Shown here one piece after another: positions 23,097 to 31,599 of a stretch of 46,548 nucleotides of DNA. The stretch comes from Ferrovaceae bacterium (lineage in GTDB: Bacteria > Pseudomonadota > Gammaproteobacteria > Burkholderiales > Ferrovaceae): contig DAICZS010000011.1 of assembly GCA_027311025.1 (NCBI GenBank), forward strand, positions 1 through 46,548, given 5' to 3'. A model generated the notes under the pieces. It did no database searches. It was not told the origin of the DNA and was given only the letters and a program-made list of their open reading frames with translations. Within the stretch, counting starts at the first letter, position 1; each line of letters opens with the position of its first letter. Position numbers and translations under genes: made by a program.

Positions 23097-24446
23097 ATGA
23101 AGCGCTTTCGTTCCAGCGTACTGGCCCTGGCGTTGCTGGGAACGCTCACCCCGTTGCGGGCCATGGATCTGGATGCTGCCATTGCCGCTGCCGAGAAAAA
23201 TGACCCGGCGCTCGCTTCCGCCCAGGCCAATCGCGACGCGGCCTACGAGAACATTGCCATCGCGCGCGCCAAGCTGTTGCCGCAGACGAGCTTTCAAAGC
23301 CTGGTGCAGAAAATCGAGGAAGGCGTGAAGCAGGACGCCGCCACGCCAGCCGGCGGCTCGATTGGCTCCAGCTATCTCGTCAACGCCTACAACAACCAGT
23401 TTTCGCTGCGCCAGGGCCTGTACCACCCACGCGACTGGATGGGTTATGACATTGGCCAGCTGCAATCCGAATACGGCGCGCAAAAGCTGGCCTCGGCGCG
23501 CAGCGACCTGTGGGTACGCACCACCAACGCCTGGCTTGATGTGCTCTCGGCCGTGGAACTGCGCCGCATCTACGAGCAGACGGTCAAGACCACGGGTTTT
23601 GCCGCCGAGCAGGCTGAAAAGCGTTTCAAGGCCGGTGACGGCACGCGTGACGCCGCCGTGGAGGCTCGCGCCCAGCATGAGCTGGCCAAATCGCAACTGC
23701 TGGAAGCCGAGATCAACCAGCGCAGTCGCGAGCAGGCCTTCAAGCGCCTCACCGGCATGGAACCCGCCGAGCTGCGCAATTATCGCCTGCCCGATTATCG
23801 TCAGGTGCATCTGGCCGTGACCAGTCCCGACGAGTTGCAGCAGATCGTGGCCAGCACCAATCCTGAAATCCTCGCGGCCCAGGCTGCCGAGCAGGTCAAC
23901 AAAAAGCGCGCTGAACAGGCCCGCGCCGACCGCCTGCCCACCGTGGACCTTGTGGCTTCCAAAAGCTGGGCCCAGAACGACACCGTGTTCACCATCAACC
24001 AGCGTTACAACGTCCTAGGCGCTGGCGTGCAGGTCAACATTCCGCTGTATGACGGCGGCGGACTTTCTGCCACCCAGCGCCAGGCCGAATTTGCCGCCAC
24101 GGCCGCCAGCGAGGACCTGCGCACGCAGCAGGTGAAACTGGCCACGCAGGTGGAGTCAGACTGGGCTTCGGCCGAGGCCAGCCTGGAGCGTGCGCGCAGC
24201 GCCGAAGTGTTGATCGCCTCGGCGCAGGAACAAAAACGCGCTGCGGAAATGGGACTGAAATCAGGCATCCATACTTGGGGAGAGGTGGCCCAGGCGGACA
24301 TTCTGATCGCGCGCCGCGCCAGCGATTACCTGAGTTACGCCAGCGGCGTGCTGCGTGCGCAGGCACGCCTGCTATCTGCCGTTCCGGTGACTGAAAACAT
24401 CTGGGAACCCTGGGTGGCCCAGATCTCGCAGCTCGCCAAGCCGTAA
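23097..24446 (+). CDS. TolC-family outer-membrane channel protein of the type I system
   Basis: A 449-residue protein with a signal peptide (about 22 residues, ending LTPLRA) and two repeats of the outer-membrane efflux domain: DAAIAAAEKNDPALASAQANR near the start, and the second repeat beginning at STNPEILAAQAAEQ. Long helical stretches rich in Ala, Glu and Gln fit the periplasmic barrel. It starts one base after the fusion-protein stop, completing an ATPase-adaptor-channel operon. No RTX repeats or candidate substrate gene are visible near it. A palindromic repeat lies just after the stop. Confidence 0.92.
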   Translation: MKRFRSSVLALALLGTLTPLRAMDLDAAIAAAEKNDPALASAQANRDAAYENIAIARAKLLPQTSFQSLVQKIEEGVKQDAATPAGGSIGSSYLVNAYNNQFSLRQGLYHPRDWMGYDIGQLQSEYGAQKLASARSDLWVRTTNAWLDVLSAVELRRIYEQTVKTTGFAAEQAEKRFKAGDGTRDAAVEARAQHELAKSQLLEAEINQRSREQAFKRLTGMEPAELRNYRLPDYRQVHLAVTSPDELQQIVASTNPEILAAQAAEQVNKKRAEQARADRLPTVDLVASKSWAQNDTVFTINQRYNVLGAGVQVNIPLYDGGGLSATQRQAEFAATAASEDLRTQQVKLATQVESDWASAEASLERARSAEVLIASAQEQKRAAEMGLKSGIHTWGEVAQADILIARRASDYLSYASGVLRAQARLLSAVPVTENIWEPWVAQISQLAKP

Positions 24447-24450
24447 AAAC

Positions 24451-24474
24451 AAATGGGGACAGACATCCCCATTT
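24451..24474. repeat. Dispersed palindromic repeat, possible bidirectional terminator
   Basis: AAATGGGGA and TCCCCATTT form a perfect nine-base-pair stem around CAGACA. It lies between the convergent tolC-like and manC genes, starting five bases after one stop and ending four before the other. It has the same GGGGACAGAC core as the other repeats in this window. The T-run is short, so termination would be weak. Confidence 0.7.
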
Positions 24475-24477
24475 CCC

Positions 24478-25920
24478 CTAGCTGCGCCCGTAGCCGTCCT
24501 CGAAGCGGACGATGTCGTCCTCGCCCAGATACAACCCCGATTGCACCTCGATGATTTCCAGCGGCGCATTCGTGGTGTTTTCCAGGCGATGCTTTACCCC
24601 CAGGGGAATGTAGACCGACTGGTTTTCCTGCAGGGAAAACACCTCGTCGCCACGCGTCACCTGCGCCGTGCCTTTCACCACCACCCAGTGTTCAGCCCGA
24701 TGATGATGCAGTTGCAGCGACAGGCGCGCGCCCGGCTTCACGGTGATGCGCTTGACCTGAAAGCGCTCGCCGCGGTCAATGGAATCAAACACGCCCCAGG
24801 GACGCGGCACGCGGCGATGCTGGGTGGCTTCGGCCACGTCGCGGGCCTCGAGCTGGGCCACCACGTCGCGTACCGATTCCGCATGGTCCGGATGGGCCAC
24901 CAGCAGCGCATCGGGGGTATCCACGATCAGTAGCCGTTCGGTGCCCAGCGCCACGACCGGACGATGCGGCGCGTGGATGTAGGTGTCGTGACAGTGGTGC
25001 ACATGCCCCTGCCCTGAAATGCGGTTGCCGGCGTCGTCCGCGGGCACGAGTTCCGCCACGGCGTTCCAGCTGCCCACGTCGCTCCAGGCGCCGTCAAAGG
25101 GCACCATGGCCACCTTGTCGTGATGTTCCAGCACCGCGTAGTCGATGGACTGGCTGCGACACCCTTCAAAGCTTGCGCGTTCAAGACGCGTGAAAAGGCC
25201 ATCCGTGCTGCCGTGCTGCAAGGCCTGGCGCGCCGAGGCCAGGATGTCCGGCGCGTACCGTTGCAGCGCATCGATCAGCGTGCCGGCCTCGGTCAGGAAT
25301 ATGCCCGCGTTCCAGTAATGCCCGCCCTGCAGCAGCAACTGCTGGGCCAGGGCCGCCTCGGGCTTTTCGATGAAGCGCACCACCGGATACGCATGGGGGA
25401 CAGACCCCACGGGTGGGGGCTGTCCCCCATGGGCGGCGCCTTCGCGGTCGCATGCGATGTACCCGTAAGCGGTGCTGGGAAACGTGGGGGTGACGCCAAA
25501 GGTAACGATGTAGCCTGCCTGGGCAGCGGCGACGCCGCGCAGCACGGTATCCACGAAGGCGGCATGGTCGGGAATGTGATGATCCGCTGGCAGGAACAGC
25601 AGCAAGGCGGAACGCGCGGGCTGTGCCAGGGCGGCCACGGCCATGGCCGCCGCCGTGTTGCGTCCCACCGGTTCCAGCAGTTGGTGCACCGTCACCCCGG
25701 CGGCCTCGGCCGCATCCTGCACCAGAAAGCGGTGGTCCTCGGCGGCGATGGCCAGCGGCGTGGCGCTCAGGGCGCGCACCCGTTCCAGGGTGAGCTGCAA
25801 CAGGCTCTTGTCGCCGATGAGCGGCACGAACTGTTTGGGAAAGGATTTGCGCGACAGGGGCCACAGGCGCGTGCCGCTGCCGCCGCACAGGATGACGGGA
25901 AGGATGGCAACGGGCTTCAT
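24478..25920 (-). CDS. manC: Mannose-1-phosphate guanylyltransferase / mannose-6-phosphate isomerase
   Basis: A 480-residue bifunctional enzyme counted from ATG 25920. The nucleotidyltransferase signature GGSGTRLWPLSRKSFPKQ is at 13-30, the sugar-binding FIEKPE near 184-189, and the C-terminal cupin (about 370-475) has QLHHHRAEHWVVV and an IPLGVKHR metal-site segment. It makes GDP-mannose for surface polysaccharide. An oddity is that residues about 164-176 are encoded by a dispersed palindromic repeat and add a Gly/Pro-rich loop absent from relatives I recall. The ATG overlaps the upstream aldolase stop. No glycosyltransferases are adjacent, so the polysaccharide is unknown. Confidence 0.92.
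   Translation of the reverse strand: MKPVAILPVILCGGSGTRLWPLSRKSFPKQFVPLIGDKSLLQLTLERVRALSATPLAIAAEDHRFLVQDAAEAAGVTVHQLLEPVGRNTAAAMAVAALAQPARSALLLFLPADHHIPDHAAFVDTVLRGVAAAQAGYIVTFGVTPTFPSTAYGYIACDREGAAHGGQPPPVGSVPHAYPVVRFIEKPEAALAQQLLLQGGHYWNAGIFLTEAGTLIDALQRYAPDILASARQALQHGSTDGLFTRLERASFEGCRSQSIDYAVLEHHDKVAMVPFDGAWSDVGSWNAVAELVPADDAGNRISGQGHVHHCHDTYIHAPHRPVVALGTERLLIVDTPDALLVAHPDHAESVRDVVAQLEARDVAEATQHRRVPRPWGVFDSIDRGERFQVKRITVKPGARLSLQLHHHRAEHWVVVKGTAQVTRGDEVFSLQENQSVYIPLGVKHRLENTTNAPLEIIEVQSGLYLGEDDIVRFEDGYGRS
25392..25431. repeat. Palindromic repeat embedded in the manC coding sequence
   Basis: CATGGGGGACAG (25392-25403) and CTGTCCCCCATG (25420-25431) are perfect 12-base inverted arms; the middle also pairs (CCCCAC with GTGGGG). 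It is one of the GGGGACAGACCCC family. Read in the manC frame it encodes HGGQPPPVGSVPH with no stop or frameshift. Confidence 0.85.
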
Positions 25921-26573
25921 GGCAGCAGGTGGGGTGCGCCCCTCGTCCCGTAGTGTTTGAATTTTTCCAGGGCTTCGGCCATTTGCGCGGCGCTCAGCCG
26001 TGCCGGCTCGGCCACGGTGAGCGCCTTGAAATAGACCTCGCACAGCCACTCCACTTCCACGGCAATGGCAAGCGCTGCCGGCAGGGATTCGGCCACGGTG
26101 ATGAGGCCGTGGTGGGCCAGCAGGCAGGCGCGCCGGCCCTGCAGTGCCGTGACCGCGGCCTGGGCCAGGGCTTCTGAACCGAAGGTGTGGTAGGGCGCGC
26201 AACGCACCGAATCGCCGCCGGCGATGGCGATCATGTAGTGAAAGGCCGGCAGATCGCGCTCGAGGCAGGCGAGTGCCGTGCAATGGGGTGCATGGGCATG
26301 CAGCACGGCCGCATGTTCGGGAAAGGCCACAAGGATGTCCCGGTGCATGACCCATTCGCTGGAAGGCTCGCGCCGCCCCCGCACGGCGCCGTCAAAATTC
26401 ATCCAGACCATGTCCTCGGGCGCCATCTCGGCGCTGGGCACGCCCGAGGGGGTGATCCAGAACCCCTCGCGGTCGCGCAGGGAGAGGTTGCCGGTGGCGC
26501 CGTGGTTGAGGCGCAGGGTTTCCATCTGGCGGGCAGTGGCGATCAGGGACTGGCGGGCGTTGGCGAGGGACAT
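25917..26573 (-). CDS. Class II aldolase/adducin-family protein (FucA-like)
   Basis: A 218-residue protein with the zinc-aldolase pattern: NLSLRDREGFWITPSG near the N-terminus, the acidic SSEWVMH segment, HAHAPH (two zinc histidines) and AHHGLI (third histidine). This is the layout of L-fuculose-phosphate aldolase, whose relatives also include methylthioribulose-phosphate dehydratase; the exact substrate is open. I start at ATG 26573. The frame continues upstream to 26678, but only through repeat-bearing AT-rich DNA. It overlaps manC by ATGA, so it may act in a sugar-phosphate route feeding or balancing GDP-mannose. Confidence 0.85.
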   Translation of the reverse strand: MSLANARQSLIATARQMETLRLNHGATGNLSLRDREGFWITPSGVPSAEMAPEDMVWMNFDGAVRGRREPSSEWVMHRDILVAFPEHAAVLHAHAPHCTALACLERDLPAFHYMIAIAGGDSVRCAPYHTFGSEALAQAAVTALQGRRACLLAHHGLITVAESLPAALAIAVEVEWLCEVYFKALTVAEPARLSAAQMAEALEKFKHYGTRGAPHLLP

Positions 26574-26649
26574 GGTCGTTAAAACCGAATTCGTGAACGG
26601 AACCCGATTCTCGCAGAAAAAATGAAAAATGGGGTTAAAAGAAAATGGA

Positions 26650-26734
26650 GGCCAGACCCCAAAAACAGCCAAAAACATGCAAAAAAATGGGAGTCCCCTA
26701 GGATTTTAATTAGAATTGGGGTCTGACCGCAATT
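26650..26734. repeat. Inverted pair of dispersed repeat units upstream of ndh
   Basis: GGCCAGACCCCAA (26650-26662) and TTGGGGTCTGACC (26716-26728) are inverted copies matching at 12 of 13 positions, 53 bases apart; the right unit is itself a degenerate palindrome (26714-26734). The 193-base gap between the aldolase and ndh starts is AT-rich compared with its surroundings. I see no clear promoter in it. Confidence 0.65.
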
Positions 26735-26766
26735 TTTTCTTCCCATCATTATCGGAAACCCAAGTC

Positions 26767-28071
26767 ATGCATCAAATCGTCATTGTGGGTGGCGGCGCCG
26801 GCGGGCTGGAACTGGCCACCCGCCTGGGAGACACGCTGGGCAGCACGGGCCGGGCCGGCATCACCCTGATCGAGAAGGCGCGCACGCATTTCTGGAAGCC
26901 GCACCTGCATGAAATTGCCGCAGGCAGCATGGACCTCGACGTCCATGCCCTGGATTATCTGGCGCAGTCCCACTGGCATCATTTCCGTTTTCGCATCGGC
27001 GAGATGGTCGGGCTGGACCGCGAGCAGCGCCTCGTACACCTCGCCCCCTATCACGACGATGAGGGCACCATCGTCACCGAGGCGCGCAGCTTTCACTACG
27101 ACACGCTGGTGCTGGCGGTGGGCAGCCATACCAACGACTTCGGCACGCCCGGGGTGGCCGAAAACGCCATCGCCCTGGAAAACACCGAAGAGGCCGACCG
27201 CTTTCACCGGCGCCTCGTGAACGCGTTCCTGCGCGCCCACGCCCAGACCACGCCCTTGCGCCCCGAGCAGCTGCAGGTGGCCATCGTGGGGGCCGGGGCC
27301 ACGGGGGTGGAACTGGCCGCTGAACTGCATAACGCCACGCGCGACCTCGTCTCGTACAACCTCGATCGCATCGAGCCGGACAAGGACATCCGCCTGCATC
27401 TCATCGAGGCCTCGCCGCGCATCCTGCCGGCGCTGCCCGAGCGCATTTCCGACAGTGCGCACCGCATGCTGGCCCATCTCAAGGTGCAGGTGCACACCGG
27501 CGCACGCGTGGCCGAAGTGCTGCCACAGGCCGTGCGCCTTGCCTCGGGCGCCATCATTCCTGCCGAGCTCGTGGTCTGGGCGGCGTGGGTCAAGGCGCCG
27601 GGGTTTCTCTCGGAACTGGGCCTCGAGACCAATGCCATCAACCAGCTGGTGGTGACCGCCACCCTGCAGACCACACGTGATGAGCGCATCTTTGCCCTGG
27701 GCGATTGCGCCGCGGCCCCTTGGCTCGGCCATGAGGGCAAATGGGTGCCACCGCGCGCCCAGGCGGCACACCAGCAGTCCAGCCACCTGGTGCACGAGCT
27801 GGCGCGCCAGTTGCAGGGCAAGCCCCTGCGTCCCTTCCACTACCGCGATTTCGGCTCACTGGTGTCGCTGGGCGAATACTCCACCGTGGGCAATCTCATG
27901 GGCAACTTCGTGGGCGGCAACATGTGGGTGGAAGGGCTGTTTGCACGCTGGATGTATGTGTCGCTGTACAAGATGCACCAGATGGCCCTGCACGGGTTCT
28001 GGAAAATGGCACTTAACACCGTGGCGCGCTTCATCAGCCGGCGCACCGAACCCCACGTCAAGCTGCACTGA
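26767..28071 (+). CDS. ndh: Type II NADH dehydrogenase (NDH-2)
   Basis: A 434-residue single-subunit flavoenzyme that passes electrons from NADH to quinone without pumping protons. It has an N-terminal FAD fold (VIVGGGAGGLELATRL), a second dinucleotide fold (VAIVGAGATGVELAAEL, near residues 176-192), an ALGDCAAAPW FAD-closing motif, and a C-terminal amphipathic membrane-anchoring region. I start at MHQIVIVGGG; upstream codons in the same frame come from a dispersed repeat. The sensor kinase gene begins 14 bases after its stop. Confidence 0.92.
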   Translation: MHQIVIVGGGAGGLELATRLGDTLGSTGRAGITLIEKARTHFWKPHLHEIAAGSMDLDVHALDYLAQSHWHHFRFRIGEMVGLDREQRLVHLAPYHDDEGTIVTEARSFHYDTLVLAVGSHTNDFGTPGVAENAIALENTEEADRFHRRLVNAFLRAHAQTTPLRPEQLQVAIVGAGATGVELAAELHNATRDLVSYNLDRIEPDKDIRLHLIEASPRILPALPERISDSAHRMLAHLKVQVHTGARVAEVLPQAVRLASGAIIPAELVVWAAWVKAPGFLSELGLETNAINQLVVTATLQTTRDERIFALGDCAAAPWLGHEGKWVPPRAQAAHQQSSHLVHELARQLQGKPLRPFHYRDFGSLVSLGEYSTVGNLMGNFVGGNMWVEGLFARWMYVSLYKMHQMALHGFWKMALNTVARFISRRTEPHVKLH

Positions 28072-28085
28072 GGCGGCGGCGCGCC

Positions 28086-29546
28086 ATGTGGTTGACCCGG
28101 TTGAAGCGTGTCCTCATCGGCGCCAGTTTTCCGCTGTCGTTTCGCCAGCTGTTGCTGCTGTCCTTTCTCAGCATCATCCTGCTGCTGGGCGGGGCCCTGA
28201 CGCGTACCCTGGTTGTGGTGGAAACCCTCACCGAGGAAAACCGCGAATACCCCGTCAAGGCCCTGGAAATCGTCGAGGACGTGCGCGAGCTGCAGGAGCT
28301 CACCGTGGCCCTGGAGCGCAATGCACGCCAGTACCTGGTACTCAATGACGCGGGGCTGCGGCGCGAATTGAAAACGCTGTGGGACAAATCCCGCAGCGTG
28401 ACCGCCGCCCTGGGTCCGATTTATCCCGAAACGCTGATGCCGCTCACCGATGCCTGGCAGGCGCTGGCAGAAAAAACCCTGACCCCGTTCTTCCAGGCTG
28501 CAGACGCCAAGACCATGGACCAGGCCGCCGTGTTTGACGGCTTCCGGCGCCTGGGCGAGCTCAACCAGCAAATCAATCGCCAGTCCAAGAGTTATCTCAC
28601 GCAACGCAACCAGGCCCTCATCGATGACTTTGAAAAGCAGCGTCGCGCCCTCATCGTGCTGGGCATCTCGGCCGCCACGGTGGCGGGCGTGCTGGCGCTG
28701 GTGCTGGGCATCTGGCTGGCGTGGTCGTTCGAACAGCTTGACGTGGCCATCGACCAGTTGGGCACCCAGCGCTCTGACCGGCCCATCGCCATCGGCGGGC
28801 CTTCCGACATGCGCCAGCTGGGGCAGCGCATCGACTGGCTGCGCCAGCGCCTCTCTGCCCTGGAAGCCGACAAGCAGCTGTTTCTGCGCCACATCTCGCA
28901 CGAGCTCAAAACGCCGCTGGCCAACCTGCGCGAGGGCATCGCGCTGCTCGAGGACCAGGTGACGGGCGGGCTGACCGGACACCAGAAGGAAGTCATCGTC
29001 ATCCTGCGCGAAAACGCCATTGCCCTGCAGCACCAGATCGAGGGCCTGCTGCAGTACAACGCCGTGTCTTTTGACGCGCGCCGCCTGGAGCGCCGGGTAA
29101 CCGACCTGCGCGCCCTGCTGGAGGAGGTGGTCAACCGGCAGCGCCTGCAGTTTCAGGGGCGCAACATCGAGGTGACGGTGGCTGGAGATGCCTTGAAAGC
29201 CGCAGTGGACCCTGCGAAAATGGAGGTTGCCGTGGGGAACCTGTTGTCCAATGCCATCCGTTTCAGTCCGGAAGGGGGGCAGATCCGCTTCACGCTCAGT
29301 CGCGGGCCGGGTACCGTGCGCCTGGATTGCCAGGATGCAGGGCCGGGCATCGACCCGGGCGACCAGGACAAGATCTTCACCCCTTTTTACCAGGGCGTGC
29401 GGCAACCCCCGGGCGCGCGCAAGGGCAGCGGCATCGGATTGTCCATCGTCAAGGAACTGGTGGAAGCCCATGGCGGCACCGTCACCCTGTTGTCAGGCAG
29501 TGGCGGCTCACATTTTCGTATCGAGATACCTGATGAAAGCTTTTGA
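28086..29546 (+). CDS. glrK: GlrK/QseE-like sensor histidine kinase
   Basis: A 486-residue membrane kinase with membrane helices at about 21-46 and 189-213, a periplasmic helical sensor domain between them, a HAMP-like linker, a HisKA box (ISHELKTPLANLREG, phospho-acceptor His272) and a HATPase domain with GNLLSNAIRFSPEGG and GSGIGLSIVKEL. LERNARQYLVLND in the sensor and the SHELKTPLANLREG box resemble GlrK (QseE). The next gene is a QseG-like lipoprotein, supporting the name. Its probable partner GlrR is encoded 4.2 kb away on the other strand, with opgG and opgH in between. Confidence 0.85.
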   Translation: MWLTRLKRVLIGASFPLSFRQLLLLSFLSIILLLGGALTRTLVVVETLTEENREYPVKALEIVEDVRELQELTVALERNARQYLVLNDAGLRRELKTLWDKSRSVTAALGPIYPETLMPLTDAWQALAEKTLTPFFQAADAKTMDQAAVFDGFRRLGELNQQINRQSKSYLTQRNQALIDDFEKQRRALIVLGISAATVAGVLALVLGIWLAWSFEQLDVAIDQLGTQRSDRPIAIGGPSDMRQLGQRIDWLRQRLSALEADKQLFLRHISHELKTPLANLREGIALLEDQVTGGLTGHQKEVIVILRENAIALQHQIEGLLQYNAVSFDARRLERRVTDLRALLEEVVNRQRLQFQGRNIEVTVAGDALKAAVDPAKMEVAVGNLLSNAIRFSPEGGQIRFTLSRGPGTVRLDCQDAGPGIDPGDQDKIFTPFYQGVRQPPGARKGSGIGLSIVKELVEAHGGTVTLLSGSGGSHFRIEIPDESF

Positions 29547-29991
29547 TGTCCTGCTGTACAGCGCGGCGTTGAGCCTCGGCGCCTGCGCCCTGTTTCCCGC
29601 CACGCCCCACGCCGTAGCGCCCCCACAACCCGCACAGCGCGCCAGCGAAGCGCCGGTGCCGCTGGACCCCATCCGGCGGGCGCTGGAAGATTTTGAGCGC
29701 GACCGCCAGCTGGCCCCGGTGGATGTGGAGCGCGAGGTGGCGCGCCTCGAGGCCCTGCCCGAACGCGCCCCCGCCCAGCAGCTGCGCCTGACCCTGCTGC
29801 GCTCGCTGCGCCTCGAGCAGGAACGCGCGGCCCTGGCAGAAAAGGTGGATCAGTTGAACCAGCAGTTGCGCGATGCGCAGGCCCGCTCCGAGGCCCTCGG
29901 CAGCAAGATTCAGGAGCTCAAGGCCATTGAGCGCAGCCTGGTGTCCCGTCCCGCGCCGGATGCGGGCGAGCGGGCGCCCAGCAAGCCATGA
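29533..29991 (+). CDS. QseG-like coiled-coil lipoprotein
   Basis: A 152-residue protein with a short lipoprotein signal (LSLGAC, lipidated Cys18), a Pro/Ala-rich linker and a long Arg/Glu/Gln/Leu-rich helical region (about residues 50-135) predicted to be coiled coil. It overlaps the end of glrK by 14 bases and the start of opgG by ATGA. In enterobacteria the small outer-membrane lipoprotein QseG sits between qseE and qseF and modulates the kinase; position and architecture match that role here, while sequence similarity is hard to judge by eye. Confidence 0.7.
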   Translation: MKAFDVLLYSAALSLGACALFPATPHAVAPPQPAQRASEAPVPLDPIRRALEDFERDRQLAPVDVEREVARLEALPERAPAQQLRLTLLRSLRLEQERAALAEKVDQLNQQLRDAQARSEALGSKIQELKAIERSLVSRPAPDAGERAPSKP

Positions 29992-31595
29992 CCGCCGCCA
30001 GTCAGCCCCGTCGCGCCTTCCTGCTGTCCATGGCGGCCGGTGCCGCGCTGGCCGCCCTCGGAACGTCGTCCGCAGCTTTCGCAGCCCAGGGTCTGGTGTT
30101 GGGGCCCCCCAGCGCCTTCTCCTTCGATGGCCTGGTGAACGAGGCGCAGCAGTTGTCCCGCAAGCCCTATCAGCCGGCTCCCGGACCAGACCGGGTCCTG
30201 GTGGACCAGATCGACTGGGCCGCCCACGGGCAGATCCATTTCAAGGCGGACGAAGCGCTCTTCGCCGATGGCCCGGGCGCCTTTCCCATCGCCTTTTTTC
30301 CACCGGGGCGCTTCTTTCCCACGGCGGTGCGCATGTATCGCCTGGAGGATTCGGCAGGGCACACGGCCGCGCGTGAGATTGCCTTCGACAAGCGTCTCTT
30401 CGAGATTCCGCCGGACAACCCGGCGCAGCGCCTGGGGCCTGATGCCGACTTTGCCGGTTTTCGCGTGCAGGAAAGCCGCCTGGGTGACCAGACGCGTCTG
30501 AACTGGCAGAACAATGACTGGGCGGCCTTTCTGGGCGCCTCATACTTTCGCGCCATCGGCGACGAGTACCAGTACGGCCTGTCGGCGCGCGGTGCGGCGG
30601 TGGACGTGAAGGTGCCGGGCCATGTCGAGGAGTTTCCCCAGTTCACGCGCTTTTATTTTGCGCCCACCGAAGCGGGTTCCAGCACGGTGACGGTGTATGC
30701 CCTGCTGGACGGCAAGAGCCTGACCGGCGCCTACCGCTTTGACATGACGCGCGGCACGGGTGTGGTGATGGACGTCAGCGCCACGCTGTTCCTGCGTCAG
30801 GATGTGGCCCAGCTGGGCTTTGCCCCCATCACCTCCATGTACTGGTTTTCCAAGACCTCGAAGGATCGCGAAGTGGACTGGCGTCCCGAGGTACACGATT
30901 CCGATGGTCTGGCCCTCTGGACCCGCGAGGGCGAACATGTCTGGCGTCCCCTCAATGATCCTGCCGGCACGTCGATTTCGGGCTTTGCCGCCAACAGCCT
31001 GCGCGGCTTTGGCCTGTTGCAGCGCGAGCGCCGCTTTGACGAATACCTCGACGGGGTACACTACGAGCGGCGCCCCAGCCTGTGGGTTGAGCCCCTTTCG
31101 GACTGGGGAGCGGGCACGGTGCAACTGGTGGAACTGCACACCACGGAAGAGCTGTACGACAATATCGTCGCCATGTGGGTGCCGCAGGCGCCGGCGCGCG
31201 CGGGGGCACGCTACGACCTGCACTATCGCCTGCACTGGTTTGCCGACGAACCCTTTCCTTCGCCTCTGGCGCGTTGCGTGGCCACCCGCCTGGGACGCGG
31301 CGGCGAGCCCGGGCCCCCGCGGCCGGCGGGCGTGAAAAAATTCGTGGTGGAATTTCGCGGCGGACCGCTGACGCAACTGCCCCAGGGGGCGGCGCCGGAT
31401 GCCGTGGTGAGTGCCTCACGCGGGGAGGTGCGCGGGGTGTTTACCGAACCCGTGCCCAATGGCGAGGCGGGGGACTGGCGGGTGCAATTCGATCTTGCTG
31501 CCACCGGCGCCCAGCCGGTGGAGCTGCATCTGTACCTGAGACGCGGCAGTGAAACCCTGAGCGAAACCTGGCTGTATCAGTACCTGCCGGACTAG
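29988..31595 (+). CDS. opgG: Periplasmic glucan biosynthesis protein OpgG/OpgD (MdoG family)
   Basis: A 535-residue exported protein. The signal sequence has a twin-arginine-like QPRRAFLLSM and an alanine-rich core with likely cleavage after AFA near residue 32. Family segments include FLGASYFRAIGDEYQYGLSARG, EVHDSDGLALW, NSLRGFGLLQRERRF and the terminal ETWLYQYLP. MdoG-family proteins act in the periplasm on osmoregulated beta-1,2-glucan backbones made by OpgH; the twin-arginine signal is more like OpgD and the core more like OpgG. It is the last gene of the ndh-glrK-qseG-like run and is convergent with opgH, unlike the usual opgGH operon. Confidence 0.9.
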   Translation: MTAASQPRRAFLLSMAAGAALAALGTSSAAFAAQGLVLGPPSAFSFDGLVNEAQQLSRKPYQPAPGPDRVLVDQIDWAAHGQIHFKADEALFADGPGAFPIAFFPPGRFFPTAVRMYRLEDSAGHTAAREIAFDKRLFEIPPDNPAQRLGPDADFAGFRVQESRLGDQTRLNWQNNDWAAFLGASYFRAIGDEYQYGLSARGAAVDVKVPGHVEEFPQFTRFYFAPTEAGSSTVTVYALLDGKSLTGAYRFDMTRGTGVVMDVSATLFLRQDVAQLGFAPITSMYWFSKTSKDREVDWRPEVHDSDGLALWTREGEHVWRPLNDPAGTSISGFAANSLRGFGLLQRERRFDEYLDGVHYERRPSLWVEPLSDWGAGTVQLVELHTTEELYDNIVAMWVPQAPARAGARYDLHYRLHWFADEPFPSPLARCVATRLGRGGEPGPPRPAGVKKFVVEFRGGPLTQLPQGAAPDAVVSASRGEVRGVFTEPVPNGEAGDWRVQFDLAATGAQPVELHLYLRRGSETLSETWLYQYLPD

Positions 31596-31599
31596 GGCC

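Noticed and set aside
20708-23230. An 840-codon open frame on the minus strand opposite the secretion genes, and similar long frames at 10567-12615 (-), 1005-2399 (+) and 2513-4192 (+)
   Set aside because: All lie antisense to genes with clear family motifs, show His/Gln/Gly/Arg-rich low-sense composition and have no ribosome sites; they reflect high GC at third codon positions.
26574-26678. N-terminal extension of the class II aldolase to 26678
   Set aside because: The extra residues are encoded by AT-rich repeat-bearing DNA and do not resemble a signal or domain.
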